Positions 18,250 to 26,842 of a DNA stretch of 64,000 bases are shown piece by piece. A program made the translations under genes and the position numbers. The DNA lies in the NCBI GenBank assembly GCA_016710685.1, contig JADJVC010000002.1, positions 1-64,000 of the forward strand, read 5' to 3'. The notes under the pieces are model-generated. The model saw nothing but the letters and a program-made list of their open reading frames with translations, ran no database searches and had not been told where the DNA came from. The stretch is from Flavobacteriales bacterium (GTDB lineage Bacteria; Bacteroidota; Bacteroidia; Flavobacteriales_F; PHOS-HE28). Every line of letters begins with the position of its first letter. Within the stretch, counting starts at the first letter, position 1.

Positions 18250-20352
18250 ATGGCGCAAGTGCTGGAAACGCCGATCGAATACCTGAAGGGCGTTGGCCCG
18301 CAGCGGGCGGAGCTGATGCGCAAGGAATTGGGCGTCGGCACCTTCGGCGATCTGCTGCTGCATTACCCTTTTCGGTACGTGGACCGCACGCGTTTCAGCA
18401 CGGTGGCGGATATTGCAGAAGAAGGCACAGCTGTGCAATTGCGCGGAGTGTTGAAGGAAGTGCGCATGATCGGTGAAAAGCAGGCACGGCGGCTAACGGC
18501 GAAGTTGACGGATGCCACGGGCACGATTGAACTGGTCTGGTTCCGGGGCCTGCGTTGGCTGCAGCCCATTTTGAAGGATGGCGGCGAGTACATCGTCTAT
18601 GGTAAACCGACGTTGTTCAGGGAGCGCTACAACTTGGCGCATCCTGAAATTGAATCCGCGATCACTTGGGACCAAGGCGCGGCTACGCCTTTGCAGCCGG
18701 TGTACAGCACCACGGAAAAAGCTTCCGTGAAAGGGCTGAACAGCCGCGGCATCGGAAAGCTCGTTCATGCGTTGTTGCCACAGGTGCAGGGCGCGTTGCC
18801 GGAAACACTGAGCGCTGAATTGGTGCAGCAATTAGGCGGTATCAGCCGGGAAGAAGCGGTGATGGAGGCCCACTTTCCGCAGGACCAAAAGCGCTTGGAC
18901 CTGGCCGTGAAGCGCTTGAAGTTCGAGGAACTGTTCTACATCCAACTGCAACTGCTGAAGCAGAAATTGCTGATGCAGCATGATGTGAAAGGCAATGTTT
19001 TCGCACACGTTGGCGCGCACTTCAATTCGTTCTACACCGACCATTTGCCTTTCGAGCTAACCGGTGCACAGAAGCGTGTGGTGAAGGAGATCCGCAAGGA
19101 CATGGGCACCGGCCACCAGATGAACCGCCTGCTGCAAGGCGATGTGGGCAGCGGCAAAACGCTCGTGGCCTTGCTCAGCATGCTGATCGCGCTGGACAAC
19201 GATTTCCAAGGCGCGTTGTTGGCCCCGACGGAGATCCTCGCGCAGCAGCACTACAAGAGCATTTCGCGTTTTCTCGAAGGGTTGCCCGTGGTAGTGCGAC
19301 TGCTCACGGGCAGCACCAAGGCCGCCGCGCGCAAGTGCCTGCTCACAGCATTGAAGTTGGGCGAAGTCCACATTCTCGTTGGCACGCATGCGTTGCTGGA
19401 AGACCGTGTGGTATTCCAAAAACTTGGTTTGGTCGTGATCGATGAGCAGCATCGCTTCGGCGTGGCGCAACGCGCGCGGATGCAGGCCAAAGCGAAAGTG
19501 CCCCCGCACGTGCTGGTCATGACAGCAACGCCTATACCGCGCACATTGGCAATGACGCTGTATGGCGACCTCGACGTGAGTGTGATCGACGAGCTACCGC
19601 CAGGCCGGAAACCCATCAAGACCGTGCATCGCGACGATCATTCGCGCAATGCCGTCTTTGATTTTCTGGGATCGGAAATTGAGAAGGGGCGGCAGGTGTA
19701 CGTGGTTTATCCGTTGATCGAGGAAAGCGAAAAGAGCGACCTGAAAGATGTTACCGATGGTTACGAAAGCTTGTCGCGCCGTTTCCCTTTGCCGAAGTAC
19801 GCAGTGGGTATTGTGCATGGCCGAATGACACCGGAGGTGAAGGATTACGAGATGGCGCGCTTCGTAAAAGGGGAGACGAACGTGCTGGTGGCCACCACCG
19901 TGATCGAGGTGGGCGTGGACGTGCCCAACGCCAGCGTAATGGTGGTGGAGAACGCGGAACGCTTTGGGCTGTCGCAGTTGCACCAATTGCGCGGTCGCGT
20001 GGGTCGTGGAGCCGAACACAGCTACTGCATCCTGATGACGGGCGCCAAGCTCGGCAACGATTCCCGCACGCGCATCAGCACCATGGTGCGCACGCAGGAC
20101 GGTTTCGAGATCAGCGAAGTAGACCTGCGGTTGCGCGGCCCGGGGGATATTATGGGCACGCAGCAGAGCGGCATTCCGGAGCTGCACATGGCGGACCTGG
20201 TGGAAGACGCGGAAATTTTGCAAGACGCACGGCGCGTGGCACGGCGGTTACTTGATGAAGACCCGGAGCTTCAAGAGCCTAAGAATGCCGCGATCGCGGG
20301 TACTTTACGGGAGCAGATGAAGGAGAAGGCGGTTTGGGGGCGGATCGGGTAG
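18250..20352 (+). CDS. recG: ATP-dependent DNA helicase RecG
   Basis: Superfamily 2 helicase that remodels stalled replication forks and Holliday junctions. The chosen ATG at 18250 gives 700 aa and starts with the typical LETPIEYLKGVGPQRAELM. Domains: the N-terminal wedge OB-fold (about 50-200), Walker A GDVGSGKT at 297-304, DEQH box at 398-401, MTATPIPRTLAMT, and the C-terminal helicase motifs VYPLIEESE, ATTVIEVGVDVPNA and QLRGRVGRG. A possible -7-like box (TATTTTCG) lies only a few bases before the start. Intact and of normal length. Confidence 0.96.
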   Translation: MAQVLETPIEYLKGVGPQRAELMRKELGVGTFGDLLLHYPFRYVDRTRFSTVADIAEEGTAVQLRGVLKEVRMIGEKQARRLTAKLTDATGTIELVWFRGLRWLQPILKDGGEYIVYGKPTLFRERYNLAHPEIESAITWDQGAATPLQPVYSTTEKASVKGLNSRGIGKLVHALLPQVQGALPETLSAELVQQLGGISREEAVMEAHFPQDQKRLDLAVKRLKFEELFYIQLQLLKQKLLMQHDVKGNVFAHVGAHFNSFYTDHLPFELTGAQKRVVKEIRKDMGTGHQMNRLLQGDVGSGKTLVALLSMLIALDNDFQGALLAPTEILAQQHYKSISRFLEGLPVVVRLLTGSTKAAARKCLLTALKLGEVHILVGTHALLEDRVVFQKLGLVVIDEQHRFGVAQRARMQAKAKVPPHVLVMTATPIPRTLAMTLYGDLDVSVIDELPPGRKPIKTVHRDDHSRNAVFDFLGSEIEKGRQVYVVYPLIEESEKSDLKDVTDGYESLSRRFPLPKYAVGIVHGRMTPEVKDYEMARFVKGETNVLVATTVIEVGVDVPNASVMVVENAERFGLSQLHQLRGRVGRGAEHSYCILMTGAKLGNDSRTRISTMVRTQDGFEISEVDLRLRGPGDIMGTQQSGIPELHMADLVEDAEILQDARRVARRLLDEDPELQEPKNAAIAGTLREQMKEKAVWGRIG

Positions 20353-20359
20353 GAAGTTG

Positions 20360-20497
20360 AACCGCAACGGCGCAACGAAAACGCCACGTATAGTTTGAAG
20401 GATTGCGGCGTAACCGAAGTACCACAGTATCCTCAGTTTCGTTTCGGGGGAAAGTTCAAAACGTTGCGCCGTTGCGTCGTTGCGCCGTTGCGGTTGT
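20360..20497. repeat. Interspersed CGCAACG inverted-repeat element, copy 2
   Basis: ACCGCAACGGCGCAACG at 20361 is matched by its complement in two tandem units (CGTTGCGCCGTTGCG) at 20460-20497, enclosing about 80 bases. It fills the convergent junction between recG and the next gene. Confidence 0.75.
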
Positions 20498-20503
20498 CTA
20501 TCC

Positions 20504-21235
20504 TCACGTAGTCAAAGCCTGCCTGCGTCGGAGGTTATCCGGGTCCAGCACATGCGCCAAAGCACCGCCGGCGATCATGAACTGCGCGATCGCGTAGGTG
20601 ACCATTATCCAGACCTGCGCTCCCTTCATCGGGAACCGGAAACGGTCCCAAGCGAGCAGGCTGTCCGAGGCGATGAAGCACAACGAGCCGATCATGATGA
20701 GCCAAAAGCTGCGCGGGTAGGTGCGCCGATAGCGGAACGCGGCAAGGATCCCCATTAGCGCGATGGCCACCACGTAGGCGATCACAGGAATGCCCAAACC
20801 ATCGTCCAGATGTGGCATAAGGTCCCATGCGAAGAAGAAGGCATAGGTACCAATACCGAATGAGATCAGGATGGCCACCAGCAAGCCATCCATGCCCCCC
20901 ACATCTGAAATGTTCTGCGCAAAGGCAAAGGCATAACAGAGCTGTGCCAGGAAGAACGCGCCGAGGCCGACAAGGAAATTGAAGTCGTCCTTATAGGTGA
21001 ACATCAACGCGATATCGCCAACGAGGGAGAAGAAAAGTCCGGCTTGGATCAGCAACGTGAACCGGTCGCCCACGCGGCGGCTGTTGAAGAAGAACCAAGA
21101 AGAGAGCACCAACAACAGCAACGGTTTGCTCACGAATTCCAGCGCGTGCAGGCCTTTCCATTGCGCAATGCATGTGCCGATCAGTGCGAGGGCGTAGAGG
21201 CCACCGTTCACGAGCAGGTTTTTCTTGGGGTCCAT
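20504..21235 (-). CDS. YhhN family membrane protein (lysoplasmalogenase-like)
   Basis: Integral membrane protein of 243 aa with about eight hydrophobic helices, fitting the YhhN/TMEM86 family. Family marks: FVSKPLLLLVLSSWFFF near the start, the acidic LVGDIALMF motif in helix three and IASDSLLAWDRF in the C-terminal half. Members characterised in animals hydrolyse the vinyl ether bond of lysoplasmalogens; in this bacterium the substrate is an inference. It lies 21 bases downstream of a methyltransferase gene on the same strand. Confidence 0.8.
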   Translation of the reverse strand: MDPKKNLLVNGGLYALALIGTCIAQWKGLHALEFVSKPLLLLVLSSWFFFNSRRVGDRFTLLIQAGLFFSLVGDIALMFTYKDDFNFLVGLGAFFLAQLCYAFAFAQNISDVGGMDGLLVAILISFGIGTYAFFFAWDLMPHLDDGLGIPVIAYVVAIALMGILAAFRYRRTYPRSFWLIMIGSLCFIASDSLLAWDRFRFPMKGAQVWIMVTYAIAQFMIAGGALAHVLDPDNLRRRQALTT

Positions 21236-21256
21236 CGGTTTTCGCTGTCCTGTCGC

Positions 21257-21961
21257 TCAGGCGGTCATCGGCTTCCTGCCGATCACCACGTTCTCATCCG
21301 CCATGTGCGGAAAAAGCTTAATGGCCAAATTCTTTTTCCAGAACGCCCGGTTCCATTGCGGATAATTGTTGCGGTGTTTGGCGCTGTGTATCTCGAATCC
21401 GGAGGATTTGAACATGGTGTGCAGCTCAGGCAGGGAATATTCCTTCACATGCATCCAATCGTCCCAGATCTGCGGAATGCCGGTGCGGTTCCAATCTTGG
21501 GAAATGCTCTGGGAACGTTCGTTTACGACGAGGCTGACGGGTTCGGTCAATGTTTGGCCACGCGCAAGCTTCAGCGCCCGTTCAAAGGAGGTCACGTTTA
21601 CGGTGCTCAGGTAGAAGAAACCGCCCGGCGGCAGTGCGGCAAAAATTTTTTTGAACAACACGTAAGGGGAGAACCGGAAGTGCGCAATGGAATGGGCGAG
21701 GATGAAACAATCCACCGGTTCTTCGATCACGCTAAGGTCTCCGGTGAAGAACTCTTGTGCATAGATCCGCACGCCGTTCGCGTTGCTCCATGCGAAATGT
21801 TCGGCATTGGCCCATGGAGCATCCACGGCTACCACTTCCAAACCACGTTGCTTAAGTCCAATGGAAATTTCGCCTAACCCCGGGCCCAGGTCGCAATAGG
21901 TTTTGCATTGCAGGGCTGCCAAGTCGCTGATGGTGTCAATGTAGCGGGATCGTTCGGACAT
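21257..21961 (-). CDS. Class I SAM-dependent methyltransferase
   Basis: Soluble methyltransferase of 234 aa from the ATG at 21961; the frame is open to 22270, but the extra part is antisense to pheT and is not gene-like. The SAM-binding motif I is CDLGPGLGEISIGL, followed by an acidic residue at the end of strand 2 (VVAVDAPW) and a motif-IV-like region (VDCFILAHSIAHF) and post-motif (LPPGGFFYLSTV). The substrate is unknown. It shares a 91-base divergent spacer with pheT and precedes the YhhN gene. Confidence 0.8.
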   Translation of the reverse strand: MSERSRYIDTISDLAALQCKTYCDLGPGLGEISIGLKQRGLEVVAVDAPWANAEHFAWSNANGVRIYAQEFFTGDLSVIEEPVDCFILAHSIAHFRFSPYVLFKKIFAALPPGGFFYLSTVNVTSFERALKLARGQTLTEPVSLVVNERSQSISQDWNRTGIPQIWDDWMHVKEYSLPELHTMFKSSGFEIHSAKHRNNYPQWNRAFWKKNLAIKLFPHMADENVVIGRKPMTA

Positions 21962-22052
21962 GGCCAAATATAGCTGGAAGGTGCGAATGCGTGCCGCGCC
22001 TACGGTTCCTATTTTAGCGGCCGATCGGCTTACCCTCCGTTCAAAGATCCCC

Positions 22053-24489
22053 ATGCGCATTTCCTGGAACTGGCTCAACACCTTGCTCGACACCGACGCA
22101 CTCTCCGCCAACGAAGCGGCGGACATCCTTACCAGCACCGGGCTGGAGGTGGAAAGTGTGGAGGTGGTGGAATCCGTGCCGGGCATGTTGGCCGGGGTGG
22201 TGGTGGGTGAAGTGCTTTCCTGTACGAAACATCCTGATGCCGACCGCCTGCAAGTCTGCTCAGTGGACATCGGCGCGGGAAATCCTTCGCAGATCGTCTG
22301 CGGCGCACCGAACGTGGCCGCCGGTCAGAAGGTGTTGGTGGCGACTGTCGGTGCCACATTGCATCCATTGGGCAGTGAACCGTTCACCATCAAGAAGGCG
22401 AAGATCCGCGGTGTGGAGAGCCATGGCATGATTTGCGCCGCAGATGAACTTGGTCTTGGCACGGATCACGACGGCATCATGGTGTTGCCGTCTGCTTCAA
22501 AAACCGGCACGCCTGCGGCTCAGCATCTTCAGCTGAAAAGCGATTATGCGATCGAGATCGGCCTTACGCCGAACCGTTCCGATGCATTGGGTCATTGGGG
22601 CGTGGCCCGCGACCTCATCGCAGCGCTGAACCACCGCACCGGCAGCAAGAACAAAGTGGTTTTGCCTTCCGTGGAAGCCTACAAACAATACGACGAAACA
22701 GGCGCCATTACCGTGGAAGTGCAGTCTCCGGACGCCGCGCCGCGCTATGCGGGGCTCACGCTCACGGGCATCACCGTCGCGCCCTCGCCAGCATGGTTGC
22801 AGGAGCGCTTGAAGAGCATCGGTCTCAAGCCGATTAACAACGTGGTGGACGTTACAAATTTCGTTCAGCACGAGCTGGGTCAGCCTTTGCACGCCTTCGA
22901 TGCCGACAAGTTGAAGGGCGGAAAGATCGTTGTGCGCAAGGCGAAAGCGGGCGAGTACCTCACCACTTTGGACGAAAAGGACCGCACCCTGGATACTGAA
23001 GACCTCTTGATCGCCGATGCAGAAAACGGCGCCTGTTTGGCTGGGGTTTTCGGCGGTGCGGGCAGCGGCGTTTCCGAAAGCACCACGGCTATTTTCCTGG
23101 AAAGCGCCTGCTTCGATGCTGTCACTATCCGCCGCACTGCGCGCAGGCATGGCTTGAACACCGATGCCTCATTCCGCTTCGAGCGTGGGGTGGATCCGGA
23201 GATCACCGTGTATGCGTTGAAACGCGCGGCATTGCTGCTGAAGGAAGTGGCCGGGGCAAAGATCAGTTCCGCCATAATCGACATCGCGCAGCCGCGAGCT
23301 TGGTCCGAAGTGGACCTGAAATTTGCTAACGTGGACCGTCTTTGCGGCGTTGCCATTGCGCCGGATGCCGTGGTGCGGATCCTCGAAATGCTCGATTGCC
23401 GGACGAGCGAACGCACTGCTACAACTGTACACGTACAAGTGCCGCCCTACCGCGTCGACGTGCTGCGCGAAGCAGATCTCATAGAAGAGAGTGTTACGCA
23501 TCCACGGTTTCGATCAAGTCCCCATTCCGGAGCGCCTGATGATGCCCGCCGTGCAACAGCCGGAAACAACTTCCGAAGGTTTCCGCCAACGGCTGTCGCA
23601 GCATTTGGCAGCACGGGCATTCCGCGAAGTGATGACGCCATCACTGGTGAACGGAAGCCGCACGATCAAGCTGAAGGCTGTCGAAGAAGAAGCCTTGGTA
23701 CGTCTGAAGAATCCGCTGAGCGCCGAGTTGGACGTGATGCGTCCCACGATGCTGTTCGGCCTGCTGCAAAGTGCCGCACACAACATGGCCCGCCAGCACC
23801 GCGACCTGCGTCTCTTCGAGAAGGGCCGCATTTATTTCGTGGCGAACGGCAAGATCATAGAGGAGGAACGCGTTGCACTGTTGATCACCGGAAAACGCAA
23901 CACCGACAATTGGCGAAGCGCGGACCGCAAGGCCGAACTCGCTGATGTGAAGGAGGAACTTGAGCTGCTGCTTCAACGCATGGGGCTGGGCGGCAACACA
24001 AAATTTGCCTTAAGCGAAAGTCTGTTGCTTGCTTCGGCGGTGGAAGTGAAAGTCGGAAAGAAGACCGTGGCGTTGTTGGGCGAAGTTGCCGTGCATGTTG
24101 CAAAAGCTTTCGATGTTGACCAGCCCGCATTCTATGCGGAGATCCACGATGAAGTGCTCGTGGCGCTGTTGCGCGGCAGCCGCACCACTTACAAGGAAGT
24201 TTCCAAATTCCCTTCTGTGCGCCGCGACCTCAGTTTGTTGCTGGACCGCTCCGTGGCCTATATGCAGCTGGAACAGATCGCCTACCAAGCCGAACGCAAG
24301 TTGCTTCGCGAAGTGGACCTTTTTGATGTCTACGAAGGTGACAAATTGCCTGCCGGCAAGAAGAGCTACGCGATCAGTTTCATTCTACAGGACAACGAAA
24401 AGACGCTTACCGACGAGCAAGTGGAAAAGGCCATGGGGCGCATCCGTGGGGCGATGGAGAAGGAGGTCGGGGCGGAGCTGCGGGGGTAA
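22053..24489 (+). CDS. pheT: Phenylalanine--tRNA ligase beta subunit (one frameshift)
   Basis: Beta subunit of the heterotetrameric Phe-tRNA synthetase. The ATG at 22053 opens MRISWNWLNTLLD; then come the tRNA-binding EMAP-like domain (VVVGEVLSCTKHPDADRLQVC), the B3/B4 editing domain (GLTPNRSDALGHWGVARDL, IKPINNVVDVTNF-type block) and B5. The frame breaks near 23490: one extra A after EADLIEE, beyond which VLRIHGFDQVPIPE continues in the next frame through the B6-B8 domains to the FDX-ACB domain (FPSVRRDLSLLLD). The total length without the shift, about 811 aa, is normal. Because the gene is essential, the indel is probably a sequence error. Confidence 0.92.
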
Positions 24490-24503
24490 ATGATATTCGA
24501 ATT

Positions 24504-24536
24504 AGTCTGGCATCCGGCGATTCACCGATGCAGACT
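24504..24536. terminator. Hairpin between pheT and the DUF1801 gene
   Basis: AGTCTGGCATC pairs with GATGCAGACT with one bulged base, in the 82-base gap of two convergent genes; T-rich sequence follows on the plus strand. Confidence 0.45.
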
Positions 24537-24571
24537 TTGATGTTACTATTTTGCTTAGACCGGCCGCGCGT

Positions 24572-24961
24572 TCACCTTGGTCGAACAGCCGGTACCCGAT
24601 AAGTAGTCGCAAATCGCAACAAATCCACCAATGCGGGGTCCTTCAATTGCTCGGCAGATCTGATTTTCACGTGCCGGTAAAGCTTGCCCGTGCCTTCCAA
24701 TAAATGCGCGGGATCAGGCAATTCAGCACCGTAGTTGAAGCCCAATGATAAGTGCTTTGAGGCGGGCAAGAACCAACAGAAGTGTTCGGTATTCTTCTTG
24801 ATCCCGGTGCCAAAGCCAATGGTTTTTTGCTGCACCCATGCCACTTCCACCACTTCCGGTAGAATGCGGTGGATGAGCTTTCGGGCTTCTCTTGCCAAGG
24901 ACTGGACCGGAGCTGAAAAGCTTTCGATGGCTTGGTCGAATTCAGTGTCGGTCGTTCCCAT
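24572..24961 (-). CDS. DUF1801 domain protein
   Basis: Small soluble protein of 129 aa with the DUF1801 (YdhG-like) fold: the helix SLAREARKLIHRILPEVVEVAW, then strands GFGTG, FCWFLPASKHLSLGFNYG, and the basic end KIRSAEQLKDPALVDLLRFA. Members are found in many bacteria without a firm biochemical role, so none is assigned. It faces pheT convergently and is followed upstream by a palindromic hairpin. Confidence 0.75.
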   Translation of the reverse strand: MGTTDTEFDQAIESFSAPVQSLAREARKLIHRILPEVVEVAWVQQKTIGFGTGIKKNTEHFCWFLPASKHLSLGFNYGAELPDPAHLLEGTGKLYRHVKIRSAEQLKDPALVDLLRFATTYRVPAVRPR

Positions 24962-24977
24962 GGCTTATTCTAATAGG

Positions 24978-25003
24978 CAGGTGCTCGCATGTTGCGAGTG
25001 CCT
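24978..25003. repeat. Palindromic hairpin GCTCGCATGTTGCGAGT, copy 1
   Basis: CAGGTGCTCGCA and TGCGAGTGCCTG form a stem with one G-T pair. The same palindrome with nearly the same flanks recurs at 26815-26842. It follows the stop of the gene at 25011-25499 on the minus strand, so it could end that transcript. Confidence 0.6.
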
Positions 25004-25010
25004 GGAGAAT

Positions 25011-25499
25011 TCACTCGCTCGTAGTAATGCCAAGCTTATCGATCCGCTTCAACACCAACCACAGCGGCACCGCGCCGAACACGCCGAAGGAGGCATCGAT
25101 GCAACGCCAGAAGAACGGAATGCCGCGCACCGGCGACCATAAGAAAGCCAGCGGTAACACGAGCAAACAGCACCAAAGGCCCCATTCCACCACCCACCGG
25201 TTCCGCACGGGATCGCGGTAGGGTCCAATGAACGCGAGGCCGATCACGATGTGCGCAAAAGCCAGCCAGTCCGTGCCGTAGAACAGCATGGGGTAATGCG
25301 CTCCCACGTAGCCGACCGCATCGCGTGTTTGTGCTGTCCAAGAAGTCCACGGATCGCCCCAATTCGCTGTAAATTCCGCCAACCACGCGGTGCCCCATTC
25401 CAACGGCACGGCCGTAAGTCCGCTGATGAAAAGACCGATCATGAAAAGCACCAGCCAAATGCGAATGAAGCGGAGGTCGGATGTGTGCTGGTCGGACAT
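25011..25499 (-). CDS. Hypothetical membrane protein
   Basis: Integral membrane protein of 162 aa that I do not recognise by name. It has four hydrophobic segments (FIRIWLVLFMIGLFISGLTA, LAFAHIVIGLAFIG, WGLWCCLLVLPLAFLW, SFGVFGAVPLWLVL), a Trp-rich loop with WGDPWTSWTAQTRDAV between the first two, and a conserved-looking LFYGTDWLAFAH. The soluble ends are short. Divergently placed relative to the sigma factor gene across about 240 bases of repeat-containing spacer. Confidence 0.65.
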   Translation of the reverse strand: MSDQHTSDLRFIRIWLVLFMIGLFISGLTAVPLEWGTAWLAEFTANWGDPWTSWTAQTRDAVGYVGAHYPMLFYGTDWLAFAHIVIGLAFIGPYRDPVRNRWVVEWGLWCCLLVLPLAFLWSPVRGIPFFWRCIDASFGVFGAVPLWLVLKRIDKLGITTSE

Positions 25500-25643
25500 G
25501 TAGTGGTAATGCCACGAAAGTAAAAAAAATTTATCCCCAAAATTTTAACCCCGTTGGGAAACGGAGAAAAACGGTTATTTTTTTTCGCGGCAAAACAGCG
25601 AGCTACGTGTGCCCAGCCAATTCCAACACACCTTCGCACGCAG

Positions 25644-25677
25644 ATACCCTGTACCCGGTATCCAATACCCAGTACCA
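25644..25677. repeat. TACCC-word repeat
   Basis: ACCCTGTACCCGGTATCC followed by AATACCCAGTACC matches the second word of the array at 13221-13350 and of 53690-53720. It lies in the divergent spacer before the sigma factor gene. Confidence 0.6.
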
Positions 25678-25741
25678 AAAAAAGTAATTCCACTCCTCAT
25701 CCGTCCTCAACAATGTGGAAGCGCAACTCACATACGTAAAC

Positions 25742-26287
25742 ATGGCACGCAACGAAGGCGGGATCACCAAAGCAGTGGCACAATACGGTCGTGCGCTCTT
25801 CGGCTTCATCCGCTCCCGTGTGCGAACCGATGCCGACGCGGAGGACGTTCTCCAAGATGTGTGGGCGCAATTCGCAGGTCAACCGGAGATCGAGGCGATC
25901 GAACAAGTGAGCGGCTGGCTTTATCGCGTGGCGCGCAACAAGATCATCGACCGGCATCGCAAGGGAAGTACGGAAGCACTGGAGGATTTTTCCGTGGAAA
26001 ATGAAGATGGCGAATTCAACTTCGGTGAACTGCTGCTGGCCGTGGAGGACGACCCGGATATGCACATGTTGCGCGACCTTTTCTGGGAAGAACTGGAAGC
26101 CGCATTAGCCGAATTGCCCGAGAACCAGAGGCTCGTCTTTGTCCAGAATGAATTGGAAGACAAGACGCTGCGCGAGATCGCGGAGGAGCAGGGCGAGAAC
26201 CTCAAGACCATTATTTCCCGCAAGGGCTACGCCGTGAAGCACCTGCGCCTTCGGCTGGAAACGGTTTACCATGAGCTTACACGATGA
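25742..26287 (+). CDS. RNA polymerase ECF-type sigma factor
   Basis: Sigma-70 family factor of about 181 aa from ATG 25742; a GTG at 25715 would add nine residues. Region 2 is visible in RTDADAEDVLQDVWAQF and SGWLYRVARNKIIDRHRK; region 4 in LAELPENQRLVFVQNELEDKTLREIAEE with the helix-turn-helix ending TIISRKGYAVKHLRLRL. An acidic linker (about residues 85-115) separates them. The gene for a small membrane protein follows 153 bases downstream and may be the partner. The regulon is not known. Confidence 0.88.
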   Translation: MARNEGGITKAVAQYGRALFGFIRSRVRTDADAEDVLQDVWAQFAGQPEIEAIEQVSGWLYRVARNKIIDRHRKGSTEALEDFSVENEDGEFNFGELLLAVEDDPDMHMLRDLFWEELEAALAELPENQRLVFVQNELEDKTLREIAEEQGENLKTIISRKGYAVKHLRLRLETVYHELTR

Positions 26288-26299
26288 TGCAGTATGTAG

Positions 26300-26440
26300 C
26301 CACAAGCTTCAAGCCTTAAGCCACAAGCTCAAGACTCACGACTCTCGACTCAAATTGGTGATTGGTGATTGGTGATTAGACGGCTCACGACTCACGACTC
26401 AAAAACTCAAAACCCTCAAACCCACAAACACACTCAAAAA
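26300..26440. repeat. Word-repeat spacer (CACAAGC, GACTC, TTGGTGA words)
   Basis: The whole spacer between the sigma factor and the small membrane protein gene is built of short words: CACAAGCTTCAAGC, ACGACTCTCGACTC, TTGGTGATTGGTGATTGG, CACGACTCACGACTC and CTCAAAACCCTCAAA. Similar words recur at 9695-9736, 11655-11675 and 49980-50065. Confidence 0.65.
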
Positions 26441-26800
26441 ATGAAACGTTTTCGCTGGTTTTTCCCTCTGATCCCCATCGTCGCCATCGCCGTGTTCGGT
26501 CTGGTAGTGATGCTGCTGTGGAACGCTGTTATCCCCGGAATTACGGGCTGGGCGTTGCTTACTTACTGGAAGGCCGTGGGCCTGCTTATTCTAAGCAAGA
26601 TCCTCTTCGGCGGTTTCCCCGGCGGGCGCGGTGGTCCACCTTGGGCGCGGCGTGGTGGCATGCGCGGCAAATGGATGGAACGCAAAGAAGAACTGCGCGA
26701 AAAGTGGGCAGGCATGAGCGAGGAAGAGCGCGCCAAGTTCAAAGAGCGCATGGGGCACCGTTGCGGCGGCCCACGCGAAAGCTGGGAGGGTGTTCAATAA
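26441..26800 (+). CDS. Small membrane protein next to the sigma factor
   Basis: Protein of 119 aa starting at ATG 26441 (MKRFRWFFPLIPIV). Two hydrophobic helices (PIVAIAVFGLVVMLLWNAVI and LTYWKAVGLLILSKILF) are followed by a Gly/Arg/Pro-rich stretch (GGFPGGRGGPPWARRGG) and a charged helix (ERKEELREKWAGMSEEERAKFKER). No named domain is recognised. Its position after an ECF sigma factor suggests a membrane sensor or anti-sigma partner, which is an inference from context only. Confidence 0.65.
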   Translation: MKRFRWFFPLIPIVAIAVFGLVVMLLWNAVIPGITGWALLTYWKAVGLLILSKILFGGFPGGRGGPPWARRGGMRGKWMERKEELREKWAGMSEEERAKFKERMGHRCGGPRESWEGVQ

Positions 26801-26814
26801 TTCAGGCTGCTCGC

Positions 26815-26842
26815 GGCAGGTGCTCGCATGTTGCGAGTACCT
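26815..26842. repeat. Palindromic hairpin GCTCGCATGTTGCGAGT, copy 2
   Basis: GCAGGTGCTCGCATGTTGCG followed by AGTACCT is nearly the same as 24978-25003. It occupies the 40-base gap between two convergent genes, and its right end reaches the stop codon (CTA at 26841-26843) of the minus-strand gene. Confidence 0.65.

Noticed and set aside
21962..22270. N-terminal extension of the methyltransferase
   Set aside because: It lies antisense to the start of pheT and is Ser/Thr/Arg-rich; the methyltransferase fold begins after ATG 21961.
23485..23500. True inactivation of pheT
   Set aside because: The gene is essential and the rest of both halves is fully conserved; a one-base sequence error is far more likely.
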